This document shows positions 34,649 to 43,100 of a stretch of DNA of 64,000 nt, one piece after another. The notes below the pieces were generated by a model. The model saw only the letters and a list, made by a program, of their open reading frames with translations, did not search any database and was not told where the DNA came from. A program made the position numbers and the translations under genes. Source of the stretch: Azospirillum sp. RU38E (GTDB lineage: Bacteria; Pseudomonadota; Alphaproteobacteria; Azospirillales; Azospirillaceae); assembly GCF_900188385.1 (NCBI RefSeq), contig NZ_FZOI01000002.1, positions 62,001 through 126,000 on the forward strand, written 5' to 3'. Within the stretch, counting starts at the first letter, position 1. Each line of letters begins with the position of its first letter.

Positions 34649-35053
34649 ATGGATAACAGGGATTGCCTGCTGCCAATGGCAGGCTGGGTTCGTCATCAGG
34701 TTCAAGAAGATCCGAGCGCCCTCAGCAAGCTAGGGCCCCTGTTGAAGCTTCGTTTACGGGCAGGTAATTCACCGGATGTTGAGGTCTTGGTGGTTTTCGA
34801 TACCGCCTCGCCCGTCACGCGGCTGGCTCCTGCTCTGCTGCGCCGTATTGTCGGCCACGGGGCGTTTCAGGGCGAGCCGGTCGGGATCTTGACCTTCCAC
34901 AATGGAATGCAGGTGCGGATTCCGCTGGTCAGCGATCCCGCACTGGCCTCCCCCTATGAGGTCTCCCTCGGGCTCGACCTGCTGCGGCATATGCGTCTGG
35001 TGCTCGACTTTACCACCGGAAATTGGGAGTTCCATATTCCCAGCGGTCGCTGA
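34649..35053 (+). CDS. Retropepsin-like (aspartyl protease fold) protein
   Basis: The 134-residue protein looks like a single retropepsin domain. VLVVFDTASPVTRLAPAL corresponds to the catalytic D-T-G-A loop, here D-T-A-S. LGLDLLRHMRLVLDFTTGNWEF matches the family's C-terminal (I/L)LG(x)D(x)L segment followed by a short beta hairpin. The Gly of the motif is replaced by Ala, so activity is uncertain. No signal peptide is seen. It lies alone between the tRNA terminator and a convergent lipoprotein gene. Confidence 0.6.
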   Translation: MDNRDCLLPMAGWVRHQVQEDPSALSKLGPLLKLRLRAGNSPDVEVLVVFDTASPVTRLAPALLRRIVGHGAFQGEPVGILTFHNGMQVRIPLVSDPALASPYEVSLGLDLLRHMRLVLDFTTGNWEFHIPSGR

Positions 35054-35087
35054 TCGGCGGATCACCAGACGCGGCGGCCGCCCGCGA

Positions 35088-35306
35088 TCAGGGCTTCTTC
35101 TTCATTTCATTCACCACGGCCCCAGCGCCGGCGCCGACCACGCCGCCGGCGACAGCGCTGCCGACGCTGCCGCCCAGCACGGCGCCCGCACCAGCGCCAA
35201 TCAGCGCCCCGCTGGCGGCCCGCTGTTCCATATTATTGCCGCAGGCGGACAGCAGCAGCGAAGCGGTGATAATCGCTGCGGCGCCAAGCGCCATCTGGTT
35301 ACGCAT
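35088..35306 (-). CDS. Glycine-zipper lipoprotein
   Basis: This 72-residue protein has a lipoprotein signal peptide ending in lipobox LLSAC (Cys22). The mature part is a glycine-zipper stretch (GALIGAGAGAVLGGSVGSAV and a repeat), typical of small outer-membrane stress proteins (YMGG/SlyB-like), with a Lys-rich end. A GGAGA site precedes the ATG. The function is probably envelope-related, with no specific role visible. Confidence 0.85.
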   Translation of the reverse strand: MRNQMALGAAAIITASLLLSACGNNMEQRAASGALIGAGAGAVLGGSVGSAVAGGVVGAGAGAVVNEMKKKP

Positions 35307-35626
35307 GGTGATCTCCTGTTCTGTTCAATAGCGCGGCCGCTTGCATAACGGCGCCAGGGCCATCGGGTTCCCGCAGGTGCAGGCGATGTCACGGGGCATT
35401 CATGCATTGGCAACATGGGTGCAGCAAACCGGCGGCCCGGAAAGACAGAGAAAAATATCCATTGAATCAAAGGGTTTGCGAATAAGGTATTATAATACCT
35501 TTTCGCAGTACCTTGTCAGAACAGCATTTTTTGCTTGCGTCATGGGGCTATTGCCCGTACACAAGCCTCCGCTTCGGTGCCACCCCGGTGGGTGGCGCCT
35601 TCATCCGTATAAGCCCGAGTGCTCCG
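35307..35626. promoter_or_regulatory. rplM promoter/leader region with an 18-bp palindrome and a leader hairpin
   Basis: There is no gene in this gap. AAGGTATTA/TAATACCTT (35484-35501) is a perfect 18-base palindrome containing TATAAT, the likely -10 region or an operator over it. Further on, GGTGCCACCC (35576-35585) pairs with GGGTGGCGCC (35590-35599) around CGGT, about 28 bases before the rplM start. L13 operons are autoregulated through their leader in several bacteria, so this hairpin is a candidate L13 target. Confidence 0.5.
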
Positions 35627-36091
35627 ATGAAGACCTTTAACCTGAAGCCGTCCGAGATCGAGAAGAAGTGGATTCTGATCGATGCGGAAGGCGTAGTCCT
35701 GGGTCGTCTCGCCAGCCAGATCGCCATGATCCTGCGCGGCAAGACCAAGCCCACCTATACCCCGTTCCTGGATTGCGGTGACAATGTCATCGTGATCAAT
35801 GCCGAGAAGGTCGTCCTGACCGGCAACAAGCGTAACGATGCCATGTTCTACTGGCACACTGGCTTCCCGGGCGGCATCAAGGGCCGTTCCGCTGGTCAGA
35901 TCCTGGACGGCCGCTTCCCCGAGCGCGTCATCCTGAAGGCCGTTGAGCGCATGATCCCGCGCGGCCCGCTGGGTCGCCGCCAGATGACCAACCTGCGCGT
36001 CTATGCCGGTGCGGCTCACCCGCACGAGGCCCAGTCGCCGGTCGTCCTGGACATCGCCGGCCTGAACGCCAAGAACAAGCGGAGCGCCTAA
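35627..36091 (+). CDS. rplM: 50S ribosomal protein L13
   Basis: This 154-residue protein matches L13: [21 protein letters not shown], the family signature with GxVLGRLAs, followed by [35 protein letters not shown] and [20 protein letters not shown]. It binds 23S rRNA early in 50S assembly. The next gene, rpsI, starts four bases after the stop, the conserved rplM-rpsI operon. Translation in frame extends upstream to 35513 without similarity; the ATG at 35627 matches the conserved N-terminus [11 protein letters not shown]. Confidence 0.98.
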   Translation: MKTFNLKPSEIEKKWILIDAEGVVLGRLASQIAMILRGKTKPTYTPFLDCGDNVIVINAEKVVLTGNKRNDAMFYWHTGFPGGIKGRSAGQILDGRFPERVILKAVERMIPRGPLGRRQMTNLRVYAGAAHPHEAQSPVVLDIAGLNAKNKRSA

Positions 36092-36095
36092 TATT

Positions 36096-36581
36096 ATGGC
36101 CACCATCAACAGCCTCGCTGATCTGAAGGCCGGCGCTTCCGCCGCCTCCGTCGTCGCTGCCCCGGCCGCTCCGGCCGAGCCGAAGCTGGACGCGTTCGGT
36201 CGCGCCTATGCCACCGGCAAGCGCAAGAACGCCGTTGCCCGTGTGTGGGTGAAGCCCGGTACCGGCAAGATCACCGTGAATGGCCGTGAGCTGGCGGTTT
36301 ATTTCGCCCGCCCCGTGCTGCGCATGATGATCAACCAGCCGTTCCAGATCACCAGCCGCGTCGAGCAGTTCGACATCGTCGCCACCGTGTCCGGTGGTGG
36401 TCTGTCGGGTCAGGCCGGTGCGCTGCGTCATGGCATCTCCAAGGCCCTGACCTATTTCGAGCCGGGCCTGCGTCCGCCGCTGAAGGCCGCTGGTCTGCTG
36501 ACCCGCGATTCTCGTGTTGTTGAGCGTAAGAAGTACGGTAAGGCCAAGGCCCGTCGTAGCTTCCAGTTCTCCAAGCGCTAA
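36096..36581 (+). CDS. rpsI: 30S ribosomal protein S9
   Basis: This 161-residue protein has an alanine-rich N-terminal extension of ~35 residues, as in other alphaproteobacteria. The S9 core follows: [57 protein letters not shown], and the C-terminus [24 protein letters not shown] (shown here in outline), whose last Lys-Arg reaches the tRNA in the P site. It is the second gene of the rplM-rpsI operon, closed by a strong terminator. Confidence 0.97.
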   Translation: MATINSLADLKAGASAASVVAAPAAPAEPKLDAFGRAYATGKRKNAVARVWVKPGTGKITVNGRELAVYFARPVLRMMINQPFQITSRVEQFDIVATVSGGGLSGQAGALRHGISKALTYFEPGLRPPLKAAGLLTRDSRVVERKKYGKAKARRSFQFSKR

Positions 36582-36617
36582 TCGCGTTTGGTCCCGGTTC
36601 GCCGGGTTTGTACGGAG

Positions 36618-36652
36618 AAAGGGCGCTCCCCAGGCTGGGGGCGCCCTTTTTC
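36618..36652 (+). terminator. Intrinsic terminator of rplM-rpsI
   Basis: GGGCGCTCCCC pairs with GGGGGCGCCC around AGGCT, flanked by AAA and TTTTT. It is a strong GC stem 37 bases past the rpsI stop. Confidence 0.9.
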
Positions 36653-36778
36653 TTTATCTTTATCCGGAAAGCGCCGTCCGTGCGCCCTGCCTCTTTCGCA
36701 CAGAATTTGGCAAATGCGGTTCTAACGACCTGTGATTGTCTGCTATTGTCTCTGCCTCGATCAGGGGAGACGCTTGCC

Positions 36779-37285
36779 ATGGCGGAGCATCGGAACGGCA
36801 ACATCACGATTGTCGCCGGTCTGCCCGAAGCCACGGGCCCGGTGCCCGATACGCAACGGATGAGCCTGTCCGGCAAGCAGATGCTGGCCTTCCGCCTGCG
36901 TAAACAGGGTTGGAGCTATCGCCGGATTTCCGATGCCCTGGGCATCAGCTATCAGCAGGTGCTGGATTGGCTGGAGGCAGAGGGGGCGTCCCCCCCTGTT
37001 CCGGTCAGCATGACCCATACCAGCGTGACAGTCCGGCTGGCCGCTGCAAACCAGACCCACTCTGAGATTGCGCCGCTTGCCGCCCCTTCCGCCCCACCCC
37101 CGTCCGTGACGGTGGAACTGCTGGAGCGGCTGGACAGCATTGCCGCTGAACAACGTGCCCAGGCCGCCGCGATTGCCGGGCTTGAACGTCGATTGATTGA
37201 TGTTGTGAAGGCGGAGGCAAAATCGTTGGGGAAGCGGATTGCCGACGCCATCAAAGGTGTCCGTAAGCCGGACGGCCGCGCCTGA
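36779..37285 (+). CDS. Helix-turn-helix (homeodomain-like) protein with a C-terminal coiled region
   Basis: This 168-residue protein has an HTH near residues 30-62: SGKQMLAFRLRKQGWSYRRI then DALGISYQQVLDWL, as in transposase- or terminase-type homeodomain-like folds. The C-terminal part (120-160) is helical and charged (LLERLDSIAAEQRAQAAAI, KAEAKSLGKRIADAIKGV), likely a coiled coil. It starts at ATG 36779 after GGGGAG. It lies 162 bases before the T6SS locus on the same strand, so a regulatory link is possible but unproven. Confidence 0.65.
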   Translation: MAEHRNGNITIVAGLPEATGPVPDTQRMSLSGKQMLAFRLRKQGWSYRRISDALGISYQQVLDWLEAEGASPPVPVSMTHTSVTVRLAAANQTHSEIAPLAAPSAPPPSVTVELLERLDSIAAEQRAQAAAIAGLERRLIDVVKAEAKSLGKRIADAIKGVRKPDGRA

Positions 37286-37319
37286 TTGTTTGTAACATCT
37301 TTGTCTTATTGGCTTTTTT

Positions 37320-37376
37320 CCCTTTGCGCAGTGAACCCATACTTTTGGTCATAGTCATAATTTGTAGCGCAAAGGG
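37320..37376. promoter_or_regulatory. Inverted repeat in the T6SS upstream region
   Basis: CCCTTTGCGC (37320-37329) is repeated inverted and perfectly as GCGCAAAGGG (37367-37376) around 37 AT-richer bases. It lies 71 bases before the first T6SS gene. It could be a terminator stem of the preceding gene or a binding site for a T6SS regulator. No sigma-54 promoter spacing is present. Confidence 0.4.
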
Positions 37377-37447
37377 ATGTAGACGTAGTAGTCTATATGG
37401 TGCAAAAGCGGTTAAAGCATAAATGATAATGTCATGGCGGGGGGCGT

Positions 37448-37912
37448 GTGAACCTGTTTACTGGCAAAAGGCATGGGTTTTTGTGCCCGCTTTTTTTGGC
37501 GATTCCATGTTTATTGCCGGGCTGTGGTTCTGATCTACCACATATAGACACGCGCAGGATTGAGGTCAGCGCCGCGCCGGAAGCCAATATGGATTCACCG
37601 GTCGCGGTTGATCTGGTTTTTGTCATGGATGCCGATGCGCTGCAAGGTGTTGCCAACCTTTCCGCCGCCCAATGGTTCAAGGATAAGGGCCAGTTGCTGC
37701 TGGCCTATCCAACCGGGCTGCGGGTCCGCTCTTTTGAGCTGGTGCCGCGCCGGTCGCTGGCCTACCCGCTGGCCGCGGCGGATGAGGGGGTGGCGGCGCT
37801 GGTCTTCGCCCATTACCCCACACCCGGCACCCATCGCGCCCGGGTGGACCGTTTGAAAAGCGTCAATGTGCGCCTGGGGCGCAATGCCTTCACCATAGAG
37901 CCGGGACAATAG
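37448..37912 (+). CDS. tssJ: T6SS outer-membrane lipoprotein TssJ
   Basis: The 154-residue lipoprotein has a signal peptide ending in LLPGCGSD (Cys26). The mature domain is beta-rich with VAVDLVFVMDADALQG, then NLSAAQWFKDKGQLLLAYP, which fits the transthyretin-like TssJ fold. TssJ anchors the TssLM membrane complex to the outer membrane. It starts at a GTG and is followed four bases later by tssK, as expected. Sequence divergence is high in this family, so synteny carries much of the assignment. Confidence 0.8.
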   Translation: MNLFTGKRHGFLCPLFLAIPCLLPGCGSDLPHIDTRRIEVSAAPEANMDSPVAVDLVFVMDADALQGVANLSAAQWFKDKGQLLLAYPTGLRVRSFELVPRRSLAYPLAAADEGVAALVFAHYPTPGTHRARVDRLKSVNVRLGRNAFTIEPGQ

Positions 37913-37916
37913 GAAG

Positions 37917-39257
37917 ATGGCTGGCGAGAACGGCAAGATCATCGCGGCCCCGCCTGTTCCCGACCCGGTGCAGTGGCATGAGGGGATGCTGCTGCAGCCC
38001 CACCATTTCCAGCAATCCTGGCTGCGCCAGGATGCTTTGCTCCAATTCCATCTGTCCCGAATCGCCCCTTTCGCCCATGGGGTGGTGCGGATGGAGCTGG
38101 ATCGCGGGGCTTTGTCGGCCGGGCGTCTGCGCCTGCTGGCGGTGGAGGCAGTGCTGCCCGATGGGCTGCTGATCCGGCATGATGGCGCTGATGATCGGCT
38201 GGAAATGGACCTGCCGCCGCTGAAGGACCGGCTGTCCAGCCCGCAGCGGGTGCATCTGGTGCTGCCGAAATACCAGCCCGGTTCGGCCCGGCCCGATGAT
38301 GATCTGGCCCGCTGGCGTTCCCGCCCTGGGGAGAGCGCGGTGGATGAGAATACCGGCAGCCATGCCGAACCGATTCCCCGGCTGCGCCCGGCCCTGCGCC
38401 TGCGGCTGGAGGATGACCTGCCCCCCGGCATGGTGTCACTGCCCCTGCTGGAGATCGAGTTCAAGAATCAGACCTTCCAGCTGACCGATTATGAGGCACC
38501 CAGCGCCGTGCTGTCGCCGACCAGCGCCCTGTTCCGGGAGGGTCGGGCGCTGGTCGCCAAGCTGCGGGAAAAGGCCAGCTATGTGGCGGAAGCCCAGGGT
38601 GGGGAGCTGGATCGGGCAGAGGCCCGCCAGACCGTGCTTTGTCTGGTGGCGGGCCTGCCCTTGCTGGAGGGGTTGCTGGGGCTGCCGGCCCTGCACCCGT
38701 TGGAACTGTACAAGGCCCTGCTGAATGTCATGGGCCATGTCTCCATCCTGCGCTCCAGTCTGGTGCCGCCGCTGACCGAACCCTATGACCATCTGGACCC
38801 GCGCGGCTGCATCGGCCGGCTGCTGGCAGCGGTCGACCTGGTGCTGGATCATGTCGCCCAGGCCTTTGCCGCCATGACATTTGAGCCGGTGCAGCATGGT
38901 TTCCGCCACCGGATTGAGGAAAGCTGGCTGACCGGCGAACTGATTGTCGGTCTGCGGCTGAAGCCGGGCCAGAAGGCTGACGATGCCGCCGACTGGATGG
39001 AGGCGGCTTTGATCGCCACGGAAAAACGGCTGGACGAGCTGGGTGTCTATCGCCTGCGCGGGGCCAGCCGCCGGGCCTTGTCGACGGAGGAGGCGAGCGC
39101 CTTCGCCGCCAGCCGCGATGTCATGCTCTATGCCGTCGCCTGCGATGATTTTGTTGCCGCTGGCGAACCCCTCTTCATCGTCAATCCGCTGGATCGCGCC
39201 GGGCTGCGGCGCCCGGCCGATATTCTGCTGTTCATCCCCAACGGGCCGGGCACATGA
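37917..39257 (+). CDS. tssK: T6SS baseplate protein TssK
   Basis: This 446-residue cytoplasmic protein connects the baseplate to the membrane complex. The N-terminal signature VQWHEGMLLQPHHFQQS is diagnostic. VSLPLLEIEFKNQTFQL, and YDHLDPRGCIGRLLAAVDLV in the helical middle, also match. The C-terminal neck-binding domain ends with LLFIPNG. The gene overlaps tssL by four bases (39254-39257). Confidence 0.95.
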   Translation: MAGENGKIIAAPPVPDPVQWHEGMLLQPHHFQQSWLRQDALLQFHLSRIAPFAHGVVRMELDRGALSAGRLRLLAVEAVLPDGLLIRHDGADDRLEMDLPPLKDRLSSPQRVHLVLPKYQPGSARPDDDLARWRSRPGESAVDENTGSHAEPIPRLRPALRLRLEDDLPPGMVSLPLLEIEFKNQTFQLTDYEAPSAVLSPTSALFREGRALVAKLREKASYVAEAQGGELDRAEARQTVLCLVAGLPLLEGLLGLPALHPLELYKALLNVMGHVSILRSSLVPPLTEPYDHLDPRGCIGRLLAAVDLVLDHVAQAFAAMTFEPVQHGFRHRIEESWLTGELIVGLRLKPGQKADDAADWMEAALIATEKRLDELGVYRLRGASRRALSTEEASAFAASRDVMLYAVACDDFVAAGEPLFIVNPLDRAGLRRPADILLFIPNGPGT

Positions 39258-40120
39258 TGAACCGCATGATGCTGAACCGGACCGAGGAGAGGCGGCCGCC
39301 CCCGGCGGGTGGCCCCACCCTGTTGGACCAGTTCCGCGTTTTTCATGCTGAACTCTCGGGCGTGCGTGACGCCCTGGCGCTGAGTGACCGGCTGGCCGGG
39401 GAAGGCCAGCCGGGGCCGCAGCCGGCTGATCTGGCGGTGCGCATCAATCGCCGCCTGCACCGGGTGCTGGATGGTCAGGCGGCCAGCGCCCAGCGCGGTG
39501 GCGGCAGCTTTGCCGCCATGCATTACCGCGAGGCGCAATATCTGATGGCCGCCCTGGCCGATGAGATCCTGTTGCAGGAGAAGGAGTGGCAGGGGCGGGA
39601 ATATTGGATGGATAATCTGCTGGAACTCTCCCTGTTCGGCAGCCGCGTGGCGGGCGAGCGGGTGTTCCAGAATTTGGATCGTCTGCTGGCCGACCCGATG
39701 CCCGATCCGGAAATGCTGGCGCTTTATCTCTGCGTTCTGTCGCTGGGTTTCCGGGGGCGGTATTGGCGCCCGCAGGATAACCAGCAGCTGCGCCATTATC
39801 GGGCGGTGCTGTCCGAACGGCTGGAAGATGCGCGGGGGGAGGGGCGTCGGCAGGAACCCGCCACATTGCCCCGGCTCTGCCCCACCGCCTATACGGCCAC
39901 GGTGGCGCGGGATGTGGCGGTGAAGCTGCCGCATCTGCGCCCCTATATTGTCGGCTTTGGGGTGTTGCTGGCGCTTTATACATTGCTGGCGCATGGCCTG
40001 TGGATGGAACGGACGGCCCGGCTGGATGCGCTGACCGTGCCGGAGCCGGTGACGACACAACCGGTCAAGACCGCCCCCACGCAGGCGGTTTCTCCCAGCC
40101 CGGCCGCGGGGGCGCGCTGA
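39254..40120 (+). CDS. tssL: T6SS membrane protein TssL (DotU/IcmH family)
   Basis: This 288-residue protein has a cytoplasmic DotU domain with MHYREAQYLMAALADEILL, SLFGSRVAGERVFQNLDRLL, and LYLCVLSLGFRGRY. It has a single C-terminal membrane helix IVGFGVLLALYTLLAHGLWM near 235-255 and a short Pro/Thr-rich periplasmic tail. No OmpA-like peptidoglycan-binding domain is present, so anchoring to the wall depends on partners. It overlaps tssK upstream (ATGA) and tssM downstream (TGATG). Confidence 0.95.
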   Translation: MMNRMMLNRTEERRPPPAGGPTLLDQFRVFHAELSGVRDALALSDRLAGEGQPGPQPADLAVRINRRLHRVLDGQAASAQRGGGSFAAMHYREAQYLMAALADEILLQEKEWQGREYWMDNLLELSLFGSRVAGERVFQNLDRLLADPMPDPEMLALYLCVLSLGFRGRYWRPQDNQQLRHYRAVLSERLEDARGEGRRQEPATLPRLCPTAYTATVARDVAVKLPHLRPYIVGFGVLLALYTLLAHGLWMERTARLDALTVPEPVTTQPVKTAPTQAVSPSPAAGAR

Positions 40121-43100
40121 TGGCGGGCTGGCTGATCGCACATGCCGGATGGGTGGCGGCGGGCCTGTTGCTAGTGGCCTTGCTGGTGCTGGCACTGATG
40201 CTGCTGGCCCTGCAACGCAGCCTGCGTGAGGCGCGGCGGCTGGTCCAGCAGCAGCCTTTGCTGGAGCCGGGGGCGGTTGACGGGGCGCTGGTCAATGGCG
40301 GGTCGGCCCAGCCCACCATGCTGGCTTTCCGCACCAGCTTGAAACGTCTGGCCGATCAGGCGGGGGTGCGCTCCCCCTACACGCTGCCCTGGGTGCTGCT
40401 GCTGGGTGATCGGGGGGCGGGGAAAACGACGCTGGCCCGTGCCGCCGCCATGCCAAGGCTGTTGCCGGAAAGCGATACCCCGGCTGGGGAAGATGCCACG
40501 CTGCATTGCTATGAAAATGGCATCCTGATTGATGCGGCCGGCCGCGCAGCGCTCAGCCCCGATGGCCGGCCGGCGGTCAATGATCAATGGCGCCGGCTGA
40601 TGCGCGCCCTGCAATGGTACCGGCCGCAGCGCGGGCTGGACGGGGTGATCCTGGCCATTTCCGCCAGCGATCTGATGGGGGCGCAGGCCCTGGGCACGGA
40701 AATGCTGGCCATCAAGGGCGATGCCTTTCAGGCCCAATTATGGGATCTGCAGCGCCGGGTGGGCTTGCGCCTGCCGATCTATGTCGTGGTCACCCAGTGC
40801 GACCATATTCCGGGTTTTGCCGCCTTTTGGCAGGCCGCTCCGGCAGGTGGCACCGGCACCATGTTGGGCTGGGCCACCCCGCGCGCCACCGACCATATGT
40901 TCGATGCCGCCGATGTTGATCAGGCCATTGCCGATGTCTCGGCCGCCCTGTGGAACCATTATGTCGATGCGGCGGCCGGCCTGGACAATCCGGCTGATCC
41001 CGATGGCATGTTCCGGTTCCCCGGGGAGTTCCCGGTTCTGGCCGCCCCGCTGAAGACCTTCCTGTCGCGGGCCCTGCGGGCGGCGGCTTTCCAGGAAACC
41101 CATTTCCTGCGGGGTATCTGGTTCACCGGGGCATCTGAGCCCTTGGAAGCGGGCGACCTGCTGGCGGTGCCGGCGGCGGGGGGCAGCCCGCTTTCCAACG
41201 CCTTGACGGCGCTGCGGCCGGGTACGCCCGGTCTGGTCACCACGGCCGGGAGCCATGCTGCGATTGCCAGCGCCGCCCCCCGCCTGCTGTTCGTCACCGA
41301 TCTGCTGGCTGAAAAGGTATTTGCAGAGAAGGGGTTGGCTCAGCCGGCCCGCACCGGGCTGGTCGCCCGGACCCGCACCAGCCTGATCGCCCAGTCGGCC
41401 TTGGTGGGCACAACCCTGGTTCTGGCGGTGGGGCTGTTCATCGCTGACCAGTGGCTGCAACGCACCGTGGCAGAGGTGGAGCCGCCCTTGGCCCTGATCC
41501 GTCAGGAACTGGCCCAGCAGGCGCATGGGGGTGATAATGCCTTCCGCAGCGAAGCGGCCCACCGCCTGTTGACCGATTTTGAGGCCATCGGCCGTTCCTG
41601 GCTGATCTTCCCCTTCATCCCCTCTTCCTGGGATGGCCGCACCGATGCCGCCGTCTCCCGCAGTTTCGGCCAGGGATTGGATCATCTGGTGCTGAAGGCG
41701 CTGCGGGCGGAGCTGGAGCGTCGTTACACCTTGCTGCGTGATGCGCCGCCCATCGCCCCTCTGTCAGAGAATAATAACCACCATCTGTCGGGTGCGCCGG
41801 ATGTGGAGGCGATGGCCGCCTATCTGCGCAAGGTGGAGGGGCTGGACCGGCTGGCGGCGGAATATGCCGCTGCCAACAAGGGATCGGTGGAGAAGCTGGC
41901 CAATTTGTCCAACAGCCTGTTCGGCACCCGGCTGGATGGCAATTTTGCCCATAATGCCGGTCTTTATCTGCGCGGTCTGCATCAGGTACATATCCCGCCA
42001 CTGTCGCCCGACCATGCCCGGCAGGTGAAATCCACCCTGGGCGTCATGGCGGAGGGGTTGACCCGCCGCATCGGCTCGGAAGGGGACATTGTTGAACGCG
42101 TGCGCCGGCTGGCCGACGCGGTGGCCGATGTCAAGCAGCCGCGCAAAGGCCAGGATATTGGCCAGCGGATGCAGGATCTGGCTGCCAGTCTGGTTGATGT
42201 GCGGCGGATGCTGGACGATCCCGGCCTGCTGTGGCTGGCCAGCGACGATATCACCACCAGCCCCGCCATTACCGATCTGATGGCCATGATGGCTACGGAT
42301 TCCGTGGGGGCGGAGGTGCGCAACCAGTTTGCCGCCGGCATCCGGGATGCCCATAAGGCCCTGGTAAGGCAGTTGCTGGAATTTTCCGATGGGGATGGCG
42401 AACGCATTCTGGTGCGCTCCGGCAGCGGTGCCGGCTTCCGCCTCAATGATCATCTCCATGCCCTGTCGGACCATTTCCAGCCTGCCCTGAACCGACCCTT
42501 CATGCGCGAACATCCGCGTGTCTCCCTGTCCATGCCGCTGGCGGCCGGGTCAGGACAGGTGATGAGCTGGGATCCGCTGGCCCTGGCGGAGGTGCTGAAG
42601 ACCTATCGCAGCTATGAGGAGTTCCGCGCCGTCGACCTGCCGCGCATTCCCGCCGATTTCCAGAGTGCGGTGGACCGGATGGGGCGGCAGCGTCTGGAAG
42701 ACAGTCTGCGCAACCATCTGGTCGCCGCCCAGAAGATCGACCGCAGCAGCGAGCGCTTCCAGGATTTCGGGGAGTCGGCCCTGACGGCAGAGGTGACCGA
42801 TCTGCGCCAAGTCTCCGAACAGCTGATCGCCATCCTGTCCGTCCTGTCGCAGAACCGGCTGGATGATCTGCATGACGAGTTGCGCCGGGTCATGCGTGCC
42901 CATGCCGGGGGCCTGCTGACGGAACTGGACGAGCTGACCACCATGGAGAGCTTTTACGAGCCGGTGGACGGGTTCGCCAACTGGGATGGGCATGGCAGTG
43001 CTGCGGAGGCCGGTTTTTATGCCGCCGACGATGTTGCCATGGCCCAGTATCTGGACAATATGCGCGGCCGGCTGGAGCATCTCTGGAATAATCTGGCGGC

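Noticed and set aside
37286-37447. Sigma-54 promoter for the T6SS (TGGC and TTGC are both present)
   Set aside because: GG and GC are 13 bases apart rather than the required 10.
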